NCBI RefSeq assembly: GCF_000383915.1
Contig: NZ_KB912942.1
Location: forward strand, 876,506-940,505
DNA length: 64,000 nucleotides
Direction of reading: 5' to 3'
Source of the DNA: Amycolatopsis benzoatilytica AK 16/65
GTDB taxonomy: Bacteria > Actinomycetota > Actinomycetes > Mycobacteriales > Pseudonocardiaceae
Under the pieces are notes generated by a model. The model made no database searches, had not been told where the DNA came from, and saw only the letters and a program-made list of their open reading frames with translations. Both the position numbers and the translations under genes were made by a program. Positions within the stretch are counted from its first letter, which is position 1. The number at the start of each line of letters is the position of its first letter. This document shows positions 27,423-38,542 of the stretch, piece after piece.

Positions 27423-27510
27423 CGCCGCGGGCTTTCCGGGTGAAGAGCGAGCCGGATCTGGTCGATCTGCCGCACCTGGCCCAGCGTCGCGGCCCGACTC
27501 AGCCCGATCC

Positions 27511-27540
27511 GCCCCGGATCGCCCCGGATCGCCCCGGATC
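27511..27540. repeat. Three tandem copies of a 10-bp unit in an otherwise empty spacer
   Basis: GCCCCGGATC occurs three times in tandem. The surrounding 27423-27748 spacer (326 bp) has no convincing gene on either strand. It also holds two imperfect copies of a TCCGGCCGGACTGATCCCG-like unit near 27605 and 27635. Confidence 0.7.
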
Positions 27541-27748
27541 GGATCGGTAAGACCCCACTACCGCGCCGCGAGCCGCACGGCCGGCTCGTTCGGCCGGCCG
27601 TGGTCCGGCCGGACTGATCCCGCCGGGCCATTGTCCAGTCGGGCTGATTCCGCCCGTCCGGGTGAACCTGTCGGCGTGTCAGGTGCGAGGGGTCCCCTCG
27701 CGCACCATTCGTTTGCCCTGGTCAGAGCGTTGCGGGCACGCTGACGAA

Positions 27749-28654
27749 ATGGTTCTTACAGCAGTGCTCGCAGCCTGCGCGGTGGTGCCCGTGCTGCTGC
27801 TGATGGTGCGGAAAGCGGGTGCGCCGGTCCCGGTCCTGGTCACCCTGGCCGGTGCGGCCGCCGCGGCCGCGATCGCCGCGGCGCGGGCCGACGCCGGTGC
27901 GCTGCCGGGGTGGTGGTTGCCGGTGCCCTGGCTGGTTTCGGTCGTCGGCGTCCCGCTGGCGCTGGCCGACGTCCGGCACCGCAGGCTGCCGGACGTCCTC
28001 ACTCTGCCCGCATACCCGGCCGTCGCACTGACCGTCGCGCTCGCCGCCGTCGGCGGAGGGGGCTGGCGACTGGCTGCCGGTGCCGCATTGGGCTGCCTCC
28101 TGTTCGGTGGCACGCACCTGGTCGTGCATCGTCTGAGCGGTGGCGGGCTCGGCCCGGGAGACGTCAAGCTGGCCGGTTCCTGCGGTGCCGTCCTGGGCGC
28201 GGTGGGCGGCCTCGCACCGGCGACAGCGGCTGTGCTGGCCGCGCTGGTGAGCGCGGTGGCGGCGGGTCCGATGTGGGCGGTTCGGCGAGTCCGGGAGCTG
28301 CGCCGGGACCGCCGGGCTCCGCCTTTCGCCCCGGTGAGCCGGGCCGGCCGGCCAGGTTTGCCCGGCCGGTCACTCGCGGTGCCCGGATCGCCGCCTGAAC
28401 CTGGTCGGGCCGGCTGCCTCGCGCCGGACCGGCCCGGTGCTCCGAAGCCGACGCCTCACCGTCGCCAAGCCGCCGAGCCCAACCCTCGCCGCCCCGGCCG
28501 GCCCCGCCCCGGCCCCGCCTCGGCCTGCTCCGGCCCCGCCTCGGCCCGCCCCGAGACCCGCGCCGGTCCGCTGCGCGTCCCCTACGGTCCGGGCCTCGTC
28601 CTGGCCACCTGGGCGTGCGCGGTTTTCCCAGCGGCTGGAACGGGCATCGGCTGA
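27749..28654 (+). CDS. Prepilin peptidase (A24 family) with proline-rich insertion
   Basis: A membrane aspartic peptidase that processes type IV/Tad prepilins. The 301 residues hold the two active-site Asp motifs, LADVRHRRLPDVLTLP and LGPGDVKLAG (the GxGD signature), among six or seven hydrophobic segments. Residues about 190-272 are a Pro/Arg/Gly/Ala-rich insertion before the last conserved part (VPYGPGLVLATWACAVFP). At the DNA level (28491-28560) the insertion is made of repeated CCGGCCCCGCC-type units. ATG 27749. No pilin gene is in the window. Confidence 0.8.
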   Translation: MVLTAVLAACAVVPVLLLMVRKAGAPVPVLVTLAGAAAAAAIAAARADAGALPGWWLPVPWLVSVVGVPLALADVRHRRLPDVLTLPAYPAVALTVALAAVGGGGWRLAAGAALGCLLFGGTHLVVHRLSGGGLGPGDVKLAGSCGAVLGAVGGLAPATAAVLAALVSAVAAGPMWAVRRVRELRRDRRAPPFAPVSRAGRPGLPGRSLAVPGSPPEPGRAGCLAPDRPGAPKPTPHRRQAAEPNPRRPGRPRPGPASACSGPASARPETRAGPLRVPYGPGLVLATWACAVFPAAGTGIG

Positions 28655-28703
28655 GGCCAGGGGCTCCTCCGGGGCGCGGAGCGGGCCGTGACAGGATTGT
28701 CCG

Positions 28704-29887
28704 GTGCTGCGCTGGATCACCGCTGGAGAATCGCACGGACCCGCCCTCGCCGCCGTGCTCGAAGGGCTGCCTGCCGGGGTGGAGGTGACGACCTCGGACC
28801 TCTCCGCGCAGCTCGCGCGGCGACGGCTCGGGTTCGGCCGCAGTCCCCGGATGGGCTTCGAGACCGACCGGGTGCAGTTCCTCGGCGGGGTCCGCCACGG
28901 GCTCACCCAGGGCGGCCCGATCGCCGTGCAGATCGAGAACGCCGAGTGGCCCAAGTGGGAGAAGGTCATGGCGGCCGATCCGGTCGACGAGGCCGAACTC
29001 GCCGGGCTGGCCCGCAACGAGCCGCTGACCCGTCCCCGCCCTGGGCACGCCGATCTGCCCGGCATGCAGAAGTACGGCTTCGACGAGGCCCGTCCCGTCC
29101 TGGAGCGCGCCAGCGCCCGCGAGACGGCTTCGCGGACCGCGCTCGGCACTGTCGCGCGGAACTTCCTGCGGCAGCTGCTCGGGGCCGAGGTGCTGAGCCA
29201 CGTCGTCTCGATCGGCGGGGCGGACGCGCCGGAGGGGCCGCTGCCTCAGCCGGGCGACCTCGCGGCGATCGACGAGAGCCCGGTCCGGTCGTTCTCGGCC
29301 GAGGGGACCGAGGCGATGATCGCCGAGGTCGACGCGGTGCGGAAAGCCGGTGACACGGTCGGCGGCGTCATCGAGGTGCTCGTCTACGGACTGCCGCCGG
29401 GCCTCGGCTCGCACGTGCACTGGGACCGCAGGCTCGACGCACGCCTGGCCGGCGCGCTGATGGGCGTCCAGGCGATGAAGGGCGTCGAGGTCGGCGACGG
29501 CTTCACCACCGCCCGCCGCTGGGGCAGCCAGGCGCACGACGAGATCGACCGGGGGACCGGCCCGGTCGGCGTCACCCGGCGGTCCAACCGCGCGGGCGGG
29601 CTCGAGGGCGGCATCACCAACGGCGAGCCGCTGCGGGTGCGGGTCGCGATGAAGCCGATCTCCACCGTGCCCAAGGCGCTGTCCACCGTGGACGTCCGGA
29701 CCGGCGAGCCCGCGGTGGCGATCCACCAGCGGTCGGACGTGTGCGCGGTCCCGCGCGCCGGCGTCGTGCTGGAGTCGGTGGTCGCGCTGGTCGTCGCGGA
29801 CGCGGCGCTGGAGAAGTTCGGCGGCGACTCGCTGGCCGAGACCAAGCGCAACGCGGAGGCGTATCTGAAGGCGCTCGAGGAGCGCTG

Positions 29888-29891
<4 letters not shown>
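28704..29891 (+). CDS. aroC: Chorismate synthase
   Basis: Makes chorismate from EPSP using reduced FMN; final step of the shikimate pathway. 395 residues with the three family signatures: [14 protein letters not shown] near the start, [20 protein letters not shown], and the C-terminal [18 protein letters not shown] 28704 gives [18 protein letters not shown] lies 6 bases upstream and no Shine-Dalgarno is seen, so leaderless transcription is possible. It heads the aroC-aroK-aroB-aroQ operon and overlaps aroK by GTGA. Confidence 0.96.
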
Positions 29892-32137
<2,246 letters not shown>

Positions 32138-32218
32138 CCGGAAACAGCAAGCCGGCGGTCAACGCGCAGAACGGCGCGCGGAGGCCGATCTGGTTCACCC
32201 GTCTGGTGCCGGTATCGC

Positions 32219-32224
32219 TACACT
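32219..32224 (+). promoter_or_regulatory. Probable -10 element (leaderless or near-leaderless start)
   Basis: TACACT lies 8 bases before the GTG at 32233 and there is no ribosome-binding site. The transcript is likely to begin at or just before the start codon. A -35 is not clear. Confidence 0.45.
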
Positions 32225-32232
32225 CGGCTATC

Positions 32233-33765
32233 GTGCACCCGTTTCGTCGTGGGGGTCGACGACCCGTGGGTCAGCTGCTCGCGCTGCTGGCCGCCGGTTC
32301 CCTCGTCGCGGGGTGCGCGGCGACCGCCGCCCAGCCGCAGGCTGAAGGCACCGGCCAGGGCGGAATCGCGGGCAGTGGGCCGCAACCCCCGCCAGAGCCG
32401 CCGCGTGCCGCCAACGTCCCGCTCGTCGCGAAAGCGGGACGGCAGAGCCAGGGCGTGGTCGGCGGCGGCGCGGAAGACGCGGTCTACAACTACGGGCCCA
32501 CGGCGATGGTCGAGAACGGCCGGACCCGGATGTGGTGGTGCAGCCAGTACAGCAGCGCCCCGCCGCCCGGCGACGACATCCTGTACGCCGAAGCGCCCAC
32601 CGCCAACGGACCGTTCACCGGCCCAGGCGGCGGTGCCGCGATCCCGGTGCTGTCCGGTTCGCCCGGTCATTTCGACGGCATGCACACCTGCGACCCCTCC
32701 GTGCTGCGCGTCGGCGGCACTTACTTCATGTACTACACCGGCGCGGCGGGCGATCACGCGCTCGGCAACGCGATCGGCCTCGCCACCAGCACCGACGGCA
32801 TCCACTGGACCCGGCCGACGCCGGACCGGCCGCTGCTCGGCGCGTCGCACGACGTCCACCGCGCCAACGTCTACGGCGCGGGCCAGCCTTCCGCGGTCTT
32901 CCTCGACGGCTGGTACTACCTGATGTTCACCGACACCACCGGCCGCGCGGCCGGCTGGAACGGGGCCGGGCAGTTCCTCATGCGAGCGCACGACCCGGCC
33001 TTCCGCGAAGGCGTCGAATCGTTGGGGGAGAAGGGCTTCGAGCCGGTCGCCAGCACCACGACGCCGCGCACCCGGTCGGTGGTCGACGGGTTCAGCGCGG
33101 ACCTGGAATGGGTCGGTGCGCTCGACGCGTTCGCCATCGCGCACGAAACCGCCGACGGCACCACGATCACCTTCTGGGACCGGGGTTTCACCATGCAGCC
33201 ATACCAGCCGGTGCTGATCCCCGGGGCGTGGAAGGAAGGCCCTGGGCTGGTCCGCCGCCCCGACGGGCACGCGCCGACCTCGCTCGACGACCCGTGCGAC
33301 ACCGTTCCGGTGGACGTGGTGCGCGCGACCGAGATCGGCGGCGCCGGCGCGCCGACCGGGCTGAAACACTTCGGGATCGACATCCAGAACGCGGGCGGCT
33401 GCTCGACGGCTGCCCGCAGCACCGCGACGTTCGACGGTATCGCCATGCCGTCGCCGGACCGCACGATCGACCTGTACCGGCTGGGCGTGCGCGTCCGGAT
33501 CGACCGACGGTCGGTCGCCGCCGCGCTGGCCGGCGAGCTGGTGGACCGGCCGCTGCCGCAAGTGCCGGCACTGCCGGTGGCGACCCGGTTGCGTTCCGGC
33601 GCGACGATCGTGCATTCGGCCGAGCGCGGCTACGGGGTGGTACTGGACGGCAAGCTCTACGGCCTGCCGGACACCGCGACCGTCGCGCTCAACGGTTCCG
33701 GGGTGCAGGAGATCGGCCCGCAACAGTGGGACGCCGTCGCGCGCGGTTTGGCGCTGGGCGGCTGA
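32233..33765 (+). CDS. Secreted GH43-like beta-propeller lipoprotein
   Basis: The 510-residue protein begins with a lipoprotein leader (GQLLALLAAGSLVAGCAATA; lipobox LVAGC) and a Pro/Gly linker. The body resembles five-bladed propellers of glycoside hydrolase family 43/DUF377 type: HTCDPSVLRVGGTYFMYYTG, GLATSTDGIHWTRPTPD, QPSAVFLDGWYYLMFTD. The conserved DPSV acid motif is visible, but the full catalytic set is not certain. It might bind or cleave arabinan, xylan or similar glycans outside the cell. Its last 77 bp overlap the 3' end of the convergent membrane-protein gene. Confidence 0.7.
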   Translation: MHPFRRGGRRPVGQLLALLAAGSLVAGCAATAAQPQAEGTGQGGIAGSGPQPPPEPPRAANVPLVAKAGRQSQGVVGGGAEDAVYNYGPTAMVENGRTRMWWCSQYSSAPPPGDDILYAEAPTANGPFTGPGGGAAIPVLSGSPGHFDGMHTCDPSVLRVGGTYFMYYTGAAGDHALGNAIGLATSTDGIHWTRPTPDRPLLGASHDVHRANVYGAGQPSAVFLDGWYYLMFTDTTGRAAGWNGAGQFLMRAHDPAFREGVESLGEKGFEPVASTTTPRTRSVVDGFSADLEWVGALDAFAIAHETADGTTITFWDRGFTMQPYQPVLIPGAWKEGPGLVRRPDGHAPTSLDDPCDTVPVDVVRATEIGGAGAPTGLKHFGIDIQNAGGCSTAARSTATFDGIAMPSPDRTIDLYRLGVRVRIDRRSVAAALAGELVDRPLPQVPALPVATRLRSGATIVHSAERGYGVVLDGKLYGLPDTATVALNGSGVQEIGPQQWDAVARGLALGG

Positions 33766-34312
33766 CCGGCGAAGGCTTCGGCTTCGGCGAAGACTCGGTT
33801 CGCGGCTCGGGGCTCGGCGGCAGTTCCAGTTCGCCGGAGCGGCTGCCGGCGCCGTCCTCGTCCTCAGAGTCGCCGGGGTCGCCGGAGTGGTCAGTTTCGT
33901 CTTCGTCCTCGGCAGCTGCCGGACGCCGGATCCGCCCGCCGACGAACAGGCCGAGACCAGCGGGCACCAGCACGAGCAGCGCGGAAAACGCCGCGCCGCC
34001 GGTCAGTGCGGCACCCAGTTCCGAGGTGCCGGTCTGGTCGACGAAAATCGCCCGCCCGACGACGTACAGGACGCCCGAGACGACCCCTGCGACCAGCGAG
34101 GCGATAAACCACGCGCGTCCTCGGTCCGGTACGCCGCGCCAGCCGTCCACCGCGCTCCACAGCGCTGCCACGCCGACCAGTGCGGCGATGGCCAGCGACG
34201 TGATCAGCGTCTGGCCGGTCGGGTGGAACACGGACCACTTGGCGAGCAGCGTCATCGCGGCGGCGTGCACGACCGCCATGACCAGCCCGCGCGTCAACCA
34301 GGCACCCAGCAT
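33689..34312 (-). CDS. B-4DMT-type four-helix membrane protein with charged tail
   Basis: A 207-residue protein whose first about 120 residues hold four transmembrane helices: WLTRGLVMAVVHAAAMTLL, ITSLAIAALVGVAALW, AWFIASLVAGVVSGVLYVVG and ALTGGAAFSALLVLVPAGLG. This matches what I recall as the B-4DMT family of Pseudonocardiales. The tail is acidic (AAEDEDETDHSGDPGDSEDE) and then Pro/Arg-rich. Transport substrate unknown. The tail-coding part overlaps the GH43-like gene's 3' end by 77 bp on the other strand. Confidence 0.75.
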   Translation of the reverse strand: MLGAWLTRGLVMAVVHAAAMTLLAKWSVFHPTGQTLITSLAIAALVGVAALWSAVDGWRGVPDRGRAWFIASLVAGVVSGVLYVVGRAIFVDQTGTSELGAALTGGAAFSALLVLVPAGLGLFVGGRIRRPAAAEDEDETDHSGDPGDSEDEDGAGSRSGELELPPSPEPRTESSPKPKPSPVSRPAPNRARRRPTVAGRSPAPRNR

Positions 34313-34394
34313 GGACGGAGTGTAGGCGCGCCGAAGTTAACCGCGAGTAGGCCGTCCTCCGGGCGCGCCGGAACCGAGACCGGAACGTGCTGGT

Positions 34395-34400
34395 TAAGCT
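34395..34400 (+). promoter_or_regulatory. Possible -10 element for leaderless pepQ transcription
   Basis: TAAGCT ends 6 bases before the GTG at 34407; no Shine-Dalgarno is present. No clear -35. Confidence 0.4.
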
Positions 34401-34406
34401 GGTCGA

Positions 34407-35504
34407 GTGCCGGAAATCCACGACCGCCGCCGCGGCGCGCTGCGCACCCTGCTCCACGAGAACGGGGTCGACGCGCTGCTGGTCACCGACCTGCTCAACA
34501 TCCGCTACCTGACCGGGTTCACCGGGTCGAACGCCGCGCTGCTGCTGCACGCCGGCGGCGACGGGAAGACCCTGTTCTGCACGGACGGCCGCTACACCAC
34601 GCAGTCCGCGGTCGAGGTGCCTGATCTGGAGCGCGTGCTCGACCGCGCCAGCGCCCGCGCCCTCGCGGGGCACGCGGCCGGCGAAGCCGCGGTGTACGGC
34701 CGGACCGGGTTCGAGAGCCAGCACGTGAGCGTCGAGGAGCACGAAGCGCTGAAGGTGAGCTTCGACCGGGTCGAGCTCATCCGCACGCCCGGGCTGACCG
34801 AGCAGCTGCGGCTGGTGAAGGACGAGACTGAGATCGCCGCGCTGCGGCAAGCGTGCGCTGCCGCCGACCGCGCGCTCGCGGACCTGATCGAAGCGGGCGG
34901 TGTGCGGCCCGGCCGGACCGAGCAGGAAGTCGCCCGTGACCTGGAGAACCGGATGCTGGACCACGGCTCGTCCGGCGTTTCGTTCGAGTCCATCGTCGCC
35001 GCGGGAGCGAACTCGGCGATCCCGCACCACCGGCCGACCGGCGCGGCACTGCGCACCGGCGACTTCGTGAAGTTCGACTTCGGAGCCACCGTGGACGGGT
35101 ACCACTCGGACATGACCCGGATGGTCGTCCTCGGCGAGCCCGCGGACTGGCAGCGCGAGATCTACGAGCTGGTGCACCGGGCGCAGGCAGCGGGCTGCGA
35201 CGCGGTCCGGCCGGGCGCCGAGGTGTCTGATGTGGACCGCGCGGCGCGCTCGACGATCGCCGACGCGGGGTACGCGGAGCAGTTCTCGCACGGTCTCGGG
35301 CACGGTGTCGGGCTGGAAGTGCACGAGGCACCGAGCCTGGCCGCGGCGGGCGTCGGTACACTGTCGGCCGGTATGGCGGTCACCGTCGAGCCCGGCGTCT
35401 ACCTCGCGGGGCGCGGTGGCGTGCGCATCGAGGACACGCTCGTCGTGCGGGACTCCGGACCCGAACTCCTCACCCTGAGCACCAAGGACCTCGTGGCCGT
35501 CTGA
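34407..35504 (+). CDS. pepQ: Xaa-Pro aminopeptidase/dipeptidase (M24B)
   Basis: A 365-residue creatinase/prolidase-fold peptidase. The N-terminal creatinase domain (LLNIRYLTGFTGSNAALLLH) is followed by the metal site: FVKFDFGATVDGYHSDMTRM (two Asp), FSHGLGHGVGLEVHEAPSL (His) and VTVEPGVYLAGRGGVRIED (two Glu). All five ligands of the dinuclear centre are present. It is the usual neighbour upstream of efp in actinobacteria, where it may process proline-containing peptides. GTG 34407. Confidence 0.9.
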   Translation: MPEIHDRRRGALRTLLHENGVDALLVTDLLNIRYLTGFTGSNAALLLHAGGDGKTLFCTDGRYTTQSAVEVPDLERVLDRASARALAGHAAGEAAVYGRTGFESQHVSVEEHEALKVSFDRVELIRTPGLTEQLRLVKDETEIAALRQACAAADRALADLIEAGGVRPGRTEQEVARDLENRMLDHGSSGVSFESIVAAGANSAIPHHRPTGAALRTGDFVKFDFGATVDGYHSDMTRMVVLGEPADWQREIYELVHRAQAAGCDAVRPGAEVSDVDRAARSTIADAGYAEQFSHGLGHGVGLEVHEAPSLAAAGVGTLSAGMAVTVEPGVYLAGRGGVRIEDTLVVRDSGPELLTLSTKDLVAV

Positions 35505-35547
35505 CGGCCGCAGCCGAAGAGATCGAAAACAGGAGACCTGAAGACTC

Positions 35548-36111
35548 GTGGCCACGACCAACGACCTGAAGAACGGACTCGTCCTCAACCTGGACGGGCA
35601 GCTGTGGACCGTCACCGCGTTCCAGCACGTCAAGCCGGGCAAGGGCGGCGCCTTCGTGCGCACCACCCTCAAGCACGTGCTGACCGGGAAGGTCGTCGAC
35701 AAGACCTTCAACGCCGGCACGAAGGTCGAGACGGCCACGGTGGACCGCCGCAACATGACGTACCTGTACAAGGACGGCGCGGACTTCGTGTTCATGGACG
35801 GCGACACCTACGACCAGATCACGGTGCCCGCTGAGACGGTCGGCGACAACGCCAACTACATGCTGGAGAACACCGAGGTCCAGGTCGCGGTGCACGAGAA
35901 CGAGCCGCTCTACGTCGAGCTGCCGACCTCGGTCGAGATCCTGATCCAGCACACCGACCCGGGCCTGCAGGGCGACCGTTCCACCGGCGGCACCAAGCCG
36001 GCCACGCTGGAGACCGGCGCCGAGATCCAGGTGCCGCTGTTCCTCTCGACCGGCGAGAAGATCAAGGTCGACACCCGCGACGGCCGTTACCTCGGCCGCG
36101 TCTCCGCCTGA
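35548..36111 (+). CDS. efp: Translation elongation factor P
   Basis: Relieves ribosome stalling at polyproline. 187 residues with the KOW-like N-domain ([19 protein letters not shown]), the tip loop [11 protein letters not shown] carrying the Lys at the modification position, and two OB domains ending with the signature [19 protein letters not shown]. No EF-P-modifying gene is nearby. AGGAGA precedes GTG 35548. Its stop overlaps the nusB ATG. Confidence 0.96.
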   Translation: MATTNDLKNGLVLNLDGQLWTVTAFQHVKPGKGGAFVRTTLKHVLTGKVVDKTFNAGTKVETATVDRRNMTYLYKDGADFVFMDGDTYDQITVPAETVGDNANYMLENTEVQVAVHENEPLYVELPTSVEILIQHTDPGLQGDRSTGGTKPATLETGAEIQVPLFLSTGEKIKVDTRDGRYLGRVSA

Positions 36112-36569
36112 TGACGGAGAAACTTCCGCCGCATCCGAACCGCGGCGGCGCGATCAGCCGGCGCCAAGCCCGTCGCCGCGCGGTCGAGATGCTGTACGAG
36201 GCCGCGCAGCGCGGGGTCGACCCGGTCACCCTCCTGGCAGACCGGGTCGGCGCCGTCGAGGTCGACCCGATCGCGGACTACACGGTCACTGTCGTGGAGG
36301 GCGTCACGGCGCACCGCGAGCGGATCGACGAACTCCTCGCCGAACACTCGCAGGGCTGGACGCTGGAGCGGATGCCGCCGGTCGATCTGGCCGTGCTGCG
36401 CGTAGGCGTGTACGAGATCCTGTGGGCCGAGGACGTGCCGGACGCGGTCGCGATCGACGAAGCGGTCGGCGTCGCGAAGGAACTGTCGACGGACGATTCG
36501 CCGCGTTTCGTGAACGGCGTGCTGGGCCGGATCGGCACTATCGCGGACCGGTTGCGCGCGATCCTGTAG
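36111..36569 (+). CDS. nusB: Transcription antitermination factor NusB
   Basis: Binds boxA RNA with S10 in rRNA antitermination. A 152-residue all-helical protein: ISRRQARRRAVEMLYEAAQRG at the N-terminus and MPPVDLAVLRVGVYEILWAE plus AIDEAVGVAKELSTDDSPRF near the end, the standard NusB signatures. ATG overlaps the efp stop (TGATG), so expression is coupled. A long gene-free spacer follows. Confidence 0.94.
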   Translation: MTEKLPPHPNRGGAISRRQARRRAVEMLYEAAQRGVDPVTLLADRVGAVEVDPIADYTVTVVEGVTAHRERIDELLAEHSQGWTLERMPPVDLAVLRVGVYEILWAEDVPDAVAIDEAVGVAKELSTDDSPRFVNGVLGRIGTIADRLRAIL

Positions 36570-37795
36570 CGATTCACGGCGGCGGCAGTAGCTCCGCTGG
36601 GGGAATGTCGCCACCTGAATGGCCGCTACCTGATCGGGCTACGGTTTGGCGGAGCGGCATCCGGGGCGAACGTTCCGGCGGGAAAATTGATCACCGAGCG
36701 GAATCGGAATCGGTCGGCGGGTGCCTAGCGCGCCCGATCCGGTCATCCGGTTCCGCTTGTGTGGTTTCCGGCCAGGCGATTTTTCCCGGTTTTGGCGGCG
36801 ACCGGCGAAGAATCGCGCGCCAGGGCGACCAGCAGTGGATCTCGGTGCGCGGCAACGGAAACTGCCGGCCGATAGGTGGTCGTTGCTGGGTTTTCGCAGC
36901 TGAAGTACGGTGGCGGCGGGGCTGAGTGTTTCGGCCGGGCATGCGGCGCTGAGGGGAAATGCGCTGGAACGCCGGAGTCATTGCGGGACGCCAGTCGGGC
37001 GGACGGGCCTGGCGTTCGGCGGGGAGCTCGGCGGCGCTCTTGTGGCCAGGTGGTTCGGAGCGCGAAATTCGCTGGAGTTGGGACCGCTGTGCCGTTTTGG
37101 CAGGAGAACCCGAGGCGATTCTGGCGGCTTGTGCTGGACAAACCTCGGCTCGGCGCTCGATCGGTGATTCCGACGTCGAAGCGGGGTCTCGGAAGGGGAC
37201 CTCGGCCGCGACGCAACGCCTGGGACGTGCGGATTTCGGCGTCGGCGGGATGGTCTAGGGGTGCGGGTCTCCGCAGCGTGCGTCGTCCGGCACCCTGGGG
37301 ATTTCGGCCGGCTCGGCCCTTCTGATCGGGTGATCCGGCGGCAGGACTGTGCCTCAGTCGCGTCGGCCCAGGTGAGGCGTGGCGTCGGCCTCTGTCCAGC
37401 GATCCCGGGGGCCAGCTTGCCCTCCGGGGCTTTTGAGCCCCGATCCGCTGCGGCGCATCCTCAGCCGTCGAGCGGCAGCCAGCGGCGGCGATCCGATCCG
37501 ACAGCGCACTGGCACGGCCAACCCCAACCCAGCCCCCCAACCCCAGTCCGGAGCCTCGACCCAGCACAGCGACTCACCTGCGCGGCGAGACCCGGTCAAC
37601 CCCAACTTCGGCCCAGCTCAGCCGCGGAAACAACCCGCCTCGGGACCCGACCCGGGGCCAGCTCGCCCGATTCTGACCGCAATGCCACCCCAGCCCTGGT
37701 CAGCCCGGCCTTCACCCGAATCGCGGCGGGCGTTCCCGATTCCCCGGTCGCGGGAAGCCCGCCGCGTCGTGCGCGGCCGTTGCCGCCATCAGTGC
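36570..37795. other. 1.2-kb spacer without a convincing gene
   Basis: Between nusB and bldD no reading frame on either strand shows protein-like composition; the long open frames are Arg/Pro/Ser/Gly-rich shadows typical of GC-rich DNA without coding bias. The left half has locally AT-richer patches (for example GGCGATTTTTCCC near 36780). The right half (37480-37680) is rich in CCCCAACC-like runs. I see no tRNA-like cloverleaf, long tandem repeat or clear terminator. It may hold a small RNA or decayed genes. Confidence 0.6.
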
Positions 37796-38284
37796 TCAGT
37801 CCTCTTTGGACGGGCGGGCTTCCGGCGGCAGGACGCCCCAGTCGATCAGCTGCTCGGTGAGCTCGCCCGGGGTCATGTCGTAGATGATCGCGAGGGAGCG
37901 CAGGTCCTCGGTGCGGATGGAGAGCACCTTGCCGTTGTAGTCGCCGCGCTGGCTCTGGATCGTCGCCGCGTAGCGGGCGAGCGGGCCTACCTTTTCCGCG
38001 GGCAGCTGCTGGAGCCGCTCCAGGTTGATGACGATCTTCGTGGCGGGCTCGGCTCCCGAGGGGACGCGGCCCTCCGGCAGCAGTTCGACCACCGGCACGC
38101 CGTAGAAGTCCGCCAGCTCGGCCAGCTTCTGGACGGTCACTGCCCGGTCGCCGCGCTCGTAGGAACCGACCACGACGGCCTTCCACCGTCCGCCGGACTT
38201 CTGCTCGACCCCGTGCAGGGACAGGCCTTGCTGCTGGCGGATCCCGCGGAGCTTGGCCCCGAGCGCCTTGGCGTAATCGCCCAT
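37796..38284 (-). CDS. bldD: BldD, c-di-GMP-responsive developmental master regulator
   Basis: A 162-residue regulator. The N-terminal XRE helix-turn-helix covers about residues 5-70 (LRGIRQQQGLSLHGVEQKSG, VVVGSYERGDRAVTVQKLAE). The C-terminal domain carries the c-di-GMP signature RxD-x8-RxxD exactly: R113-G-D115 and R124-T-E-D127. In Streptomyces, c-di-GMP-bound BldD dimers repress sporulation genes during vegetative growth. Conservation of all four ligand residues suggests the same sensing here. It diverges from the pyr operon, as in other actinobacteria. Confidence 0.96.
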   Translation of the reverse strand: MGDYAKALGAKLRGIRQQQGLSLHGVEQKSGGRWKAVVVGSYERGDRAVTVQKLAELADFYGVPVVELLPEGRVPSGAEPATKIVINLERLQQLPAEKVGPLARYAATIQSQRGDYNGKVLSIRTEDLRSLAIIYDMTPGELTEQLIDWGVLPPEARPSKED

Positions 38285-38361
38285 CTGGTGGTTCTCCGTT
38301 TCATCGCCCCGCCCGGCCGGAGGACCGGGCCGGGGACTCCTCGAGTCGAATACTCAGAGTA

Positions 38362-38390
38362 ATGGTTACGCATAGTTGTCACCAGGTCAA
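38362..38390 (-). promoter_or_regulatory. Putative bldD promoter with a BldD-box-like sequence
   Basis: On the minus strand TTGACC (38390-38385) and TAACCA (38368-38363) could be -35 and -10 elements 16 bp apart. Between and overlapping them, TTACGCATAGTTG (38366-38378, plus strand) matches most of the published BldD box (roughly TnACnCnGnGTnA) except two positions. The location fits autorepression as known for Streptomyces bldD. Confidence 0.5.
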
Positions 38391-38504
38391 GCACGAGGTC
38401 CGTCCGCGCAGGTGGCGGCCGTGCGCGTACCACCCGGAAGACTGATTGACCCCGCCTGCTACTGTCGGTGCGGTTTCCGGCAGCAGCCGGTTGCCGACGT
38501 CCTT

Positions 38505-38540
38505 TAACGACCTGTCCAGAGAGGCAGGGAAGGAGGTCCG
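38505..38540 (+). promoter_or_regulatory. PyrR-binding RNA hairpin overlapping the pyrR ribosome-binding region
   Basis: CCTG (38511-38514), loop TCCAGAGAGG (38515-38524) and CAGG (38525-38528) reproduce the conserved PyrR-binding loop with its GAGAGG core. The Shine-Dalgarno AAGGAGGT (38530-38537) follows directly, so PyrR-UMP binding would hide it and repress translation, as shown for mycobacterial pyrR. There is no terminator/antiterminator pair in the leader. Confidence 0.75.
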
Positions 38541-38542
38541 CC

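Noticed and set aside
27423..27748. Short open frames on both strands in the spacer before the prepilin peptidase gene
   Set aside because: They are built from tandem GC repeats and give low-complexity peptides only.
36743..37567. Open frame of 274 codons on the minus strand in the nusB-bldD spacer
   Set aside because: Composition is Arg/Pro/Ser-rich without hydrophobic periodicity or motifs, and no ribosome-binding site; treated as non-coding.
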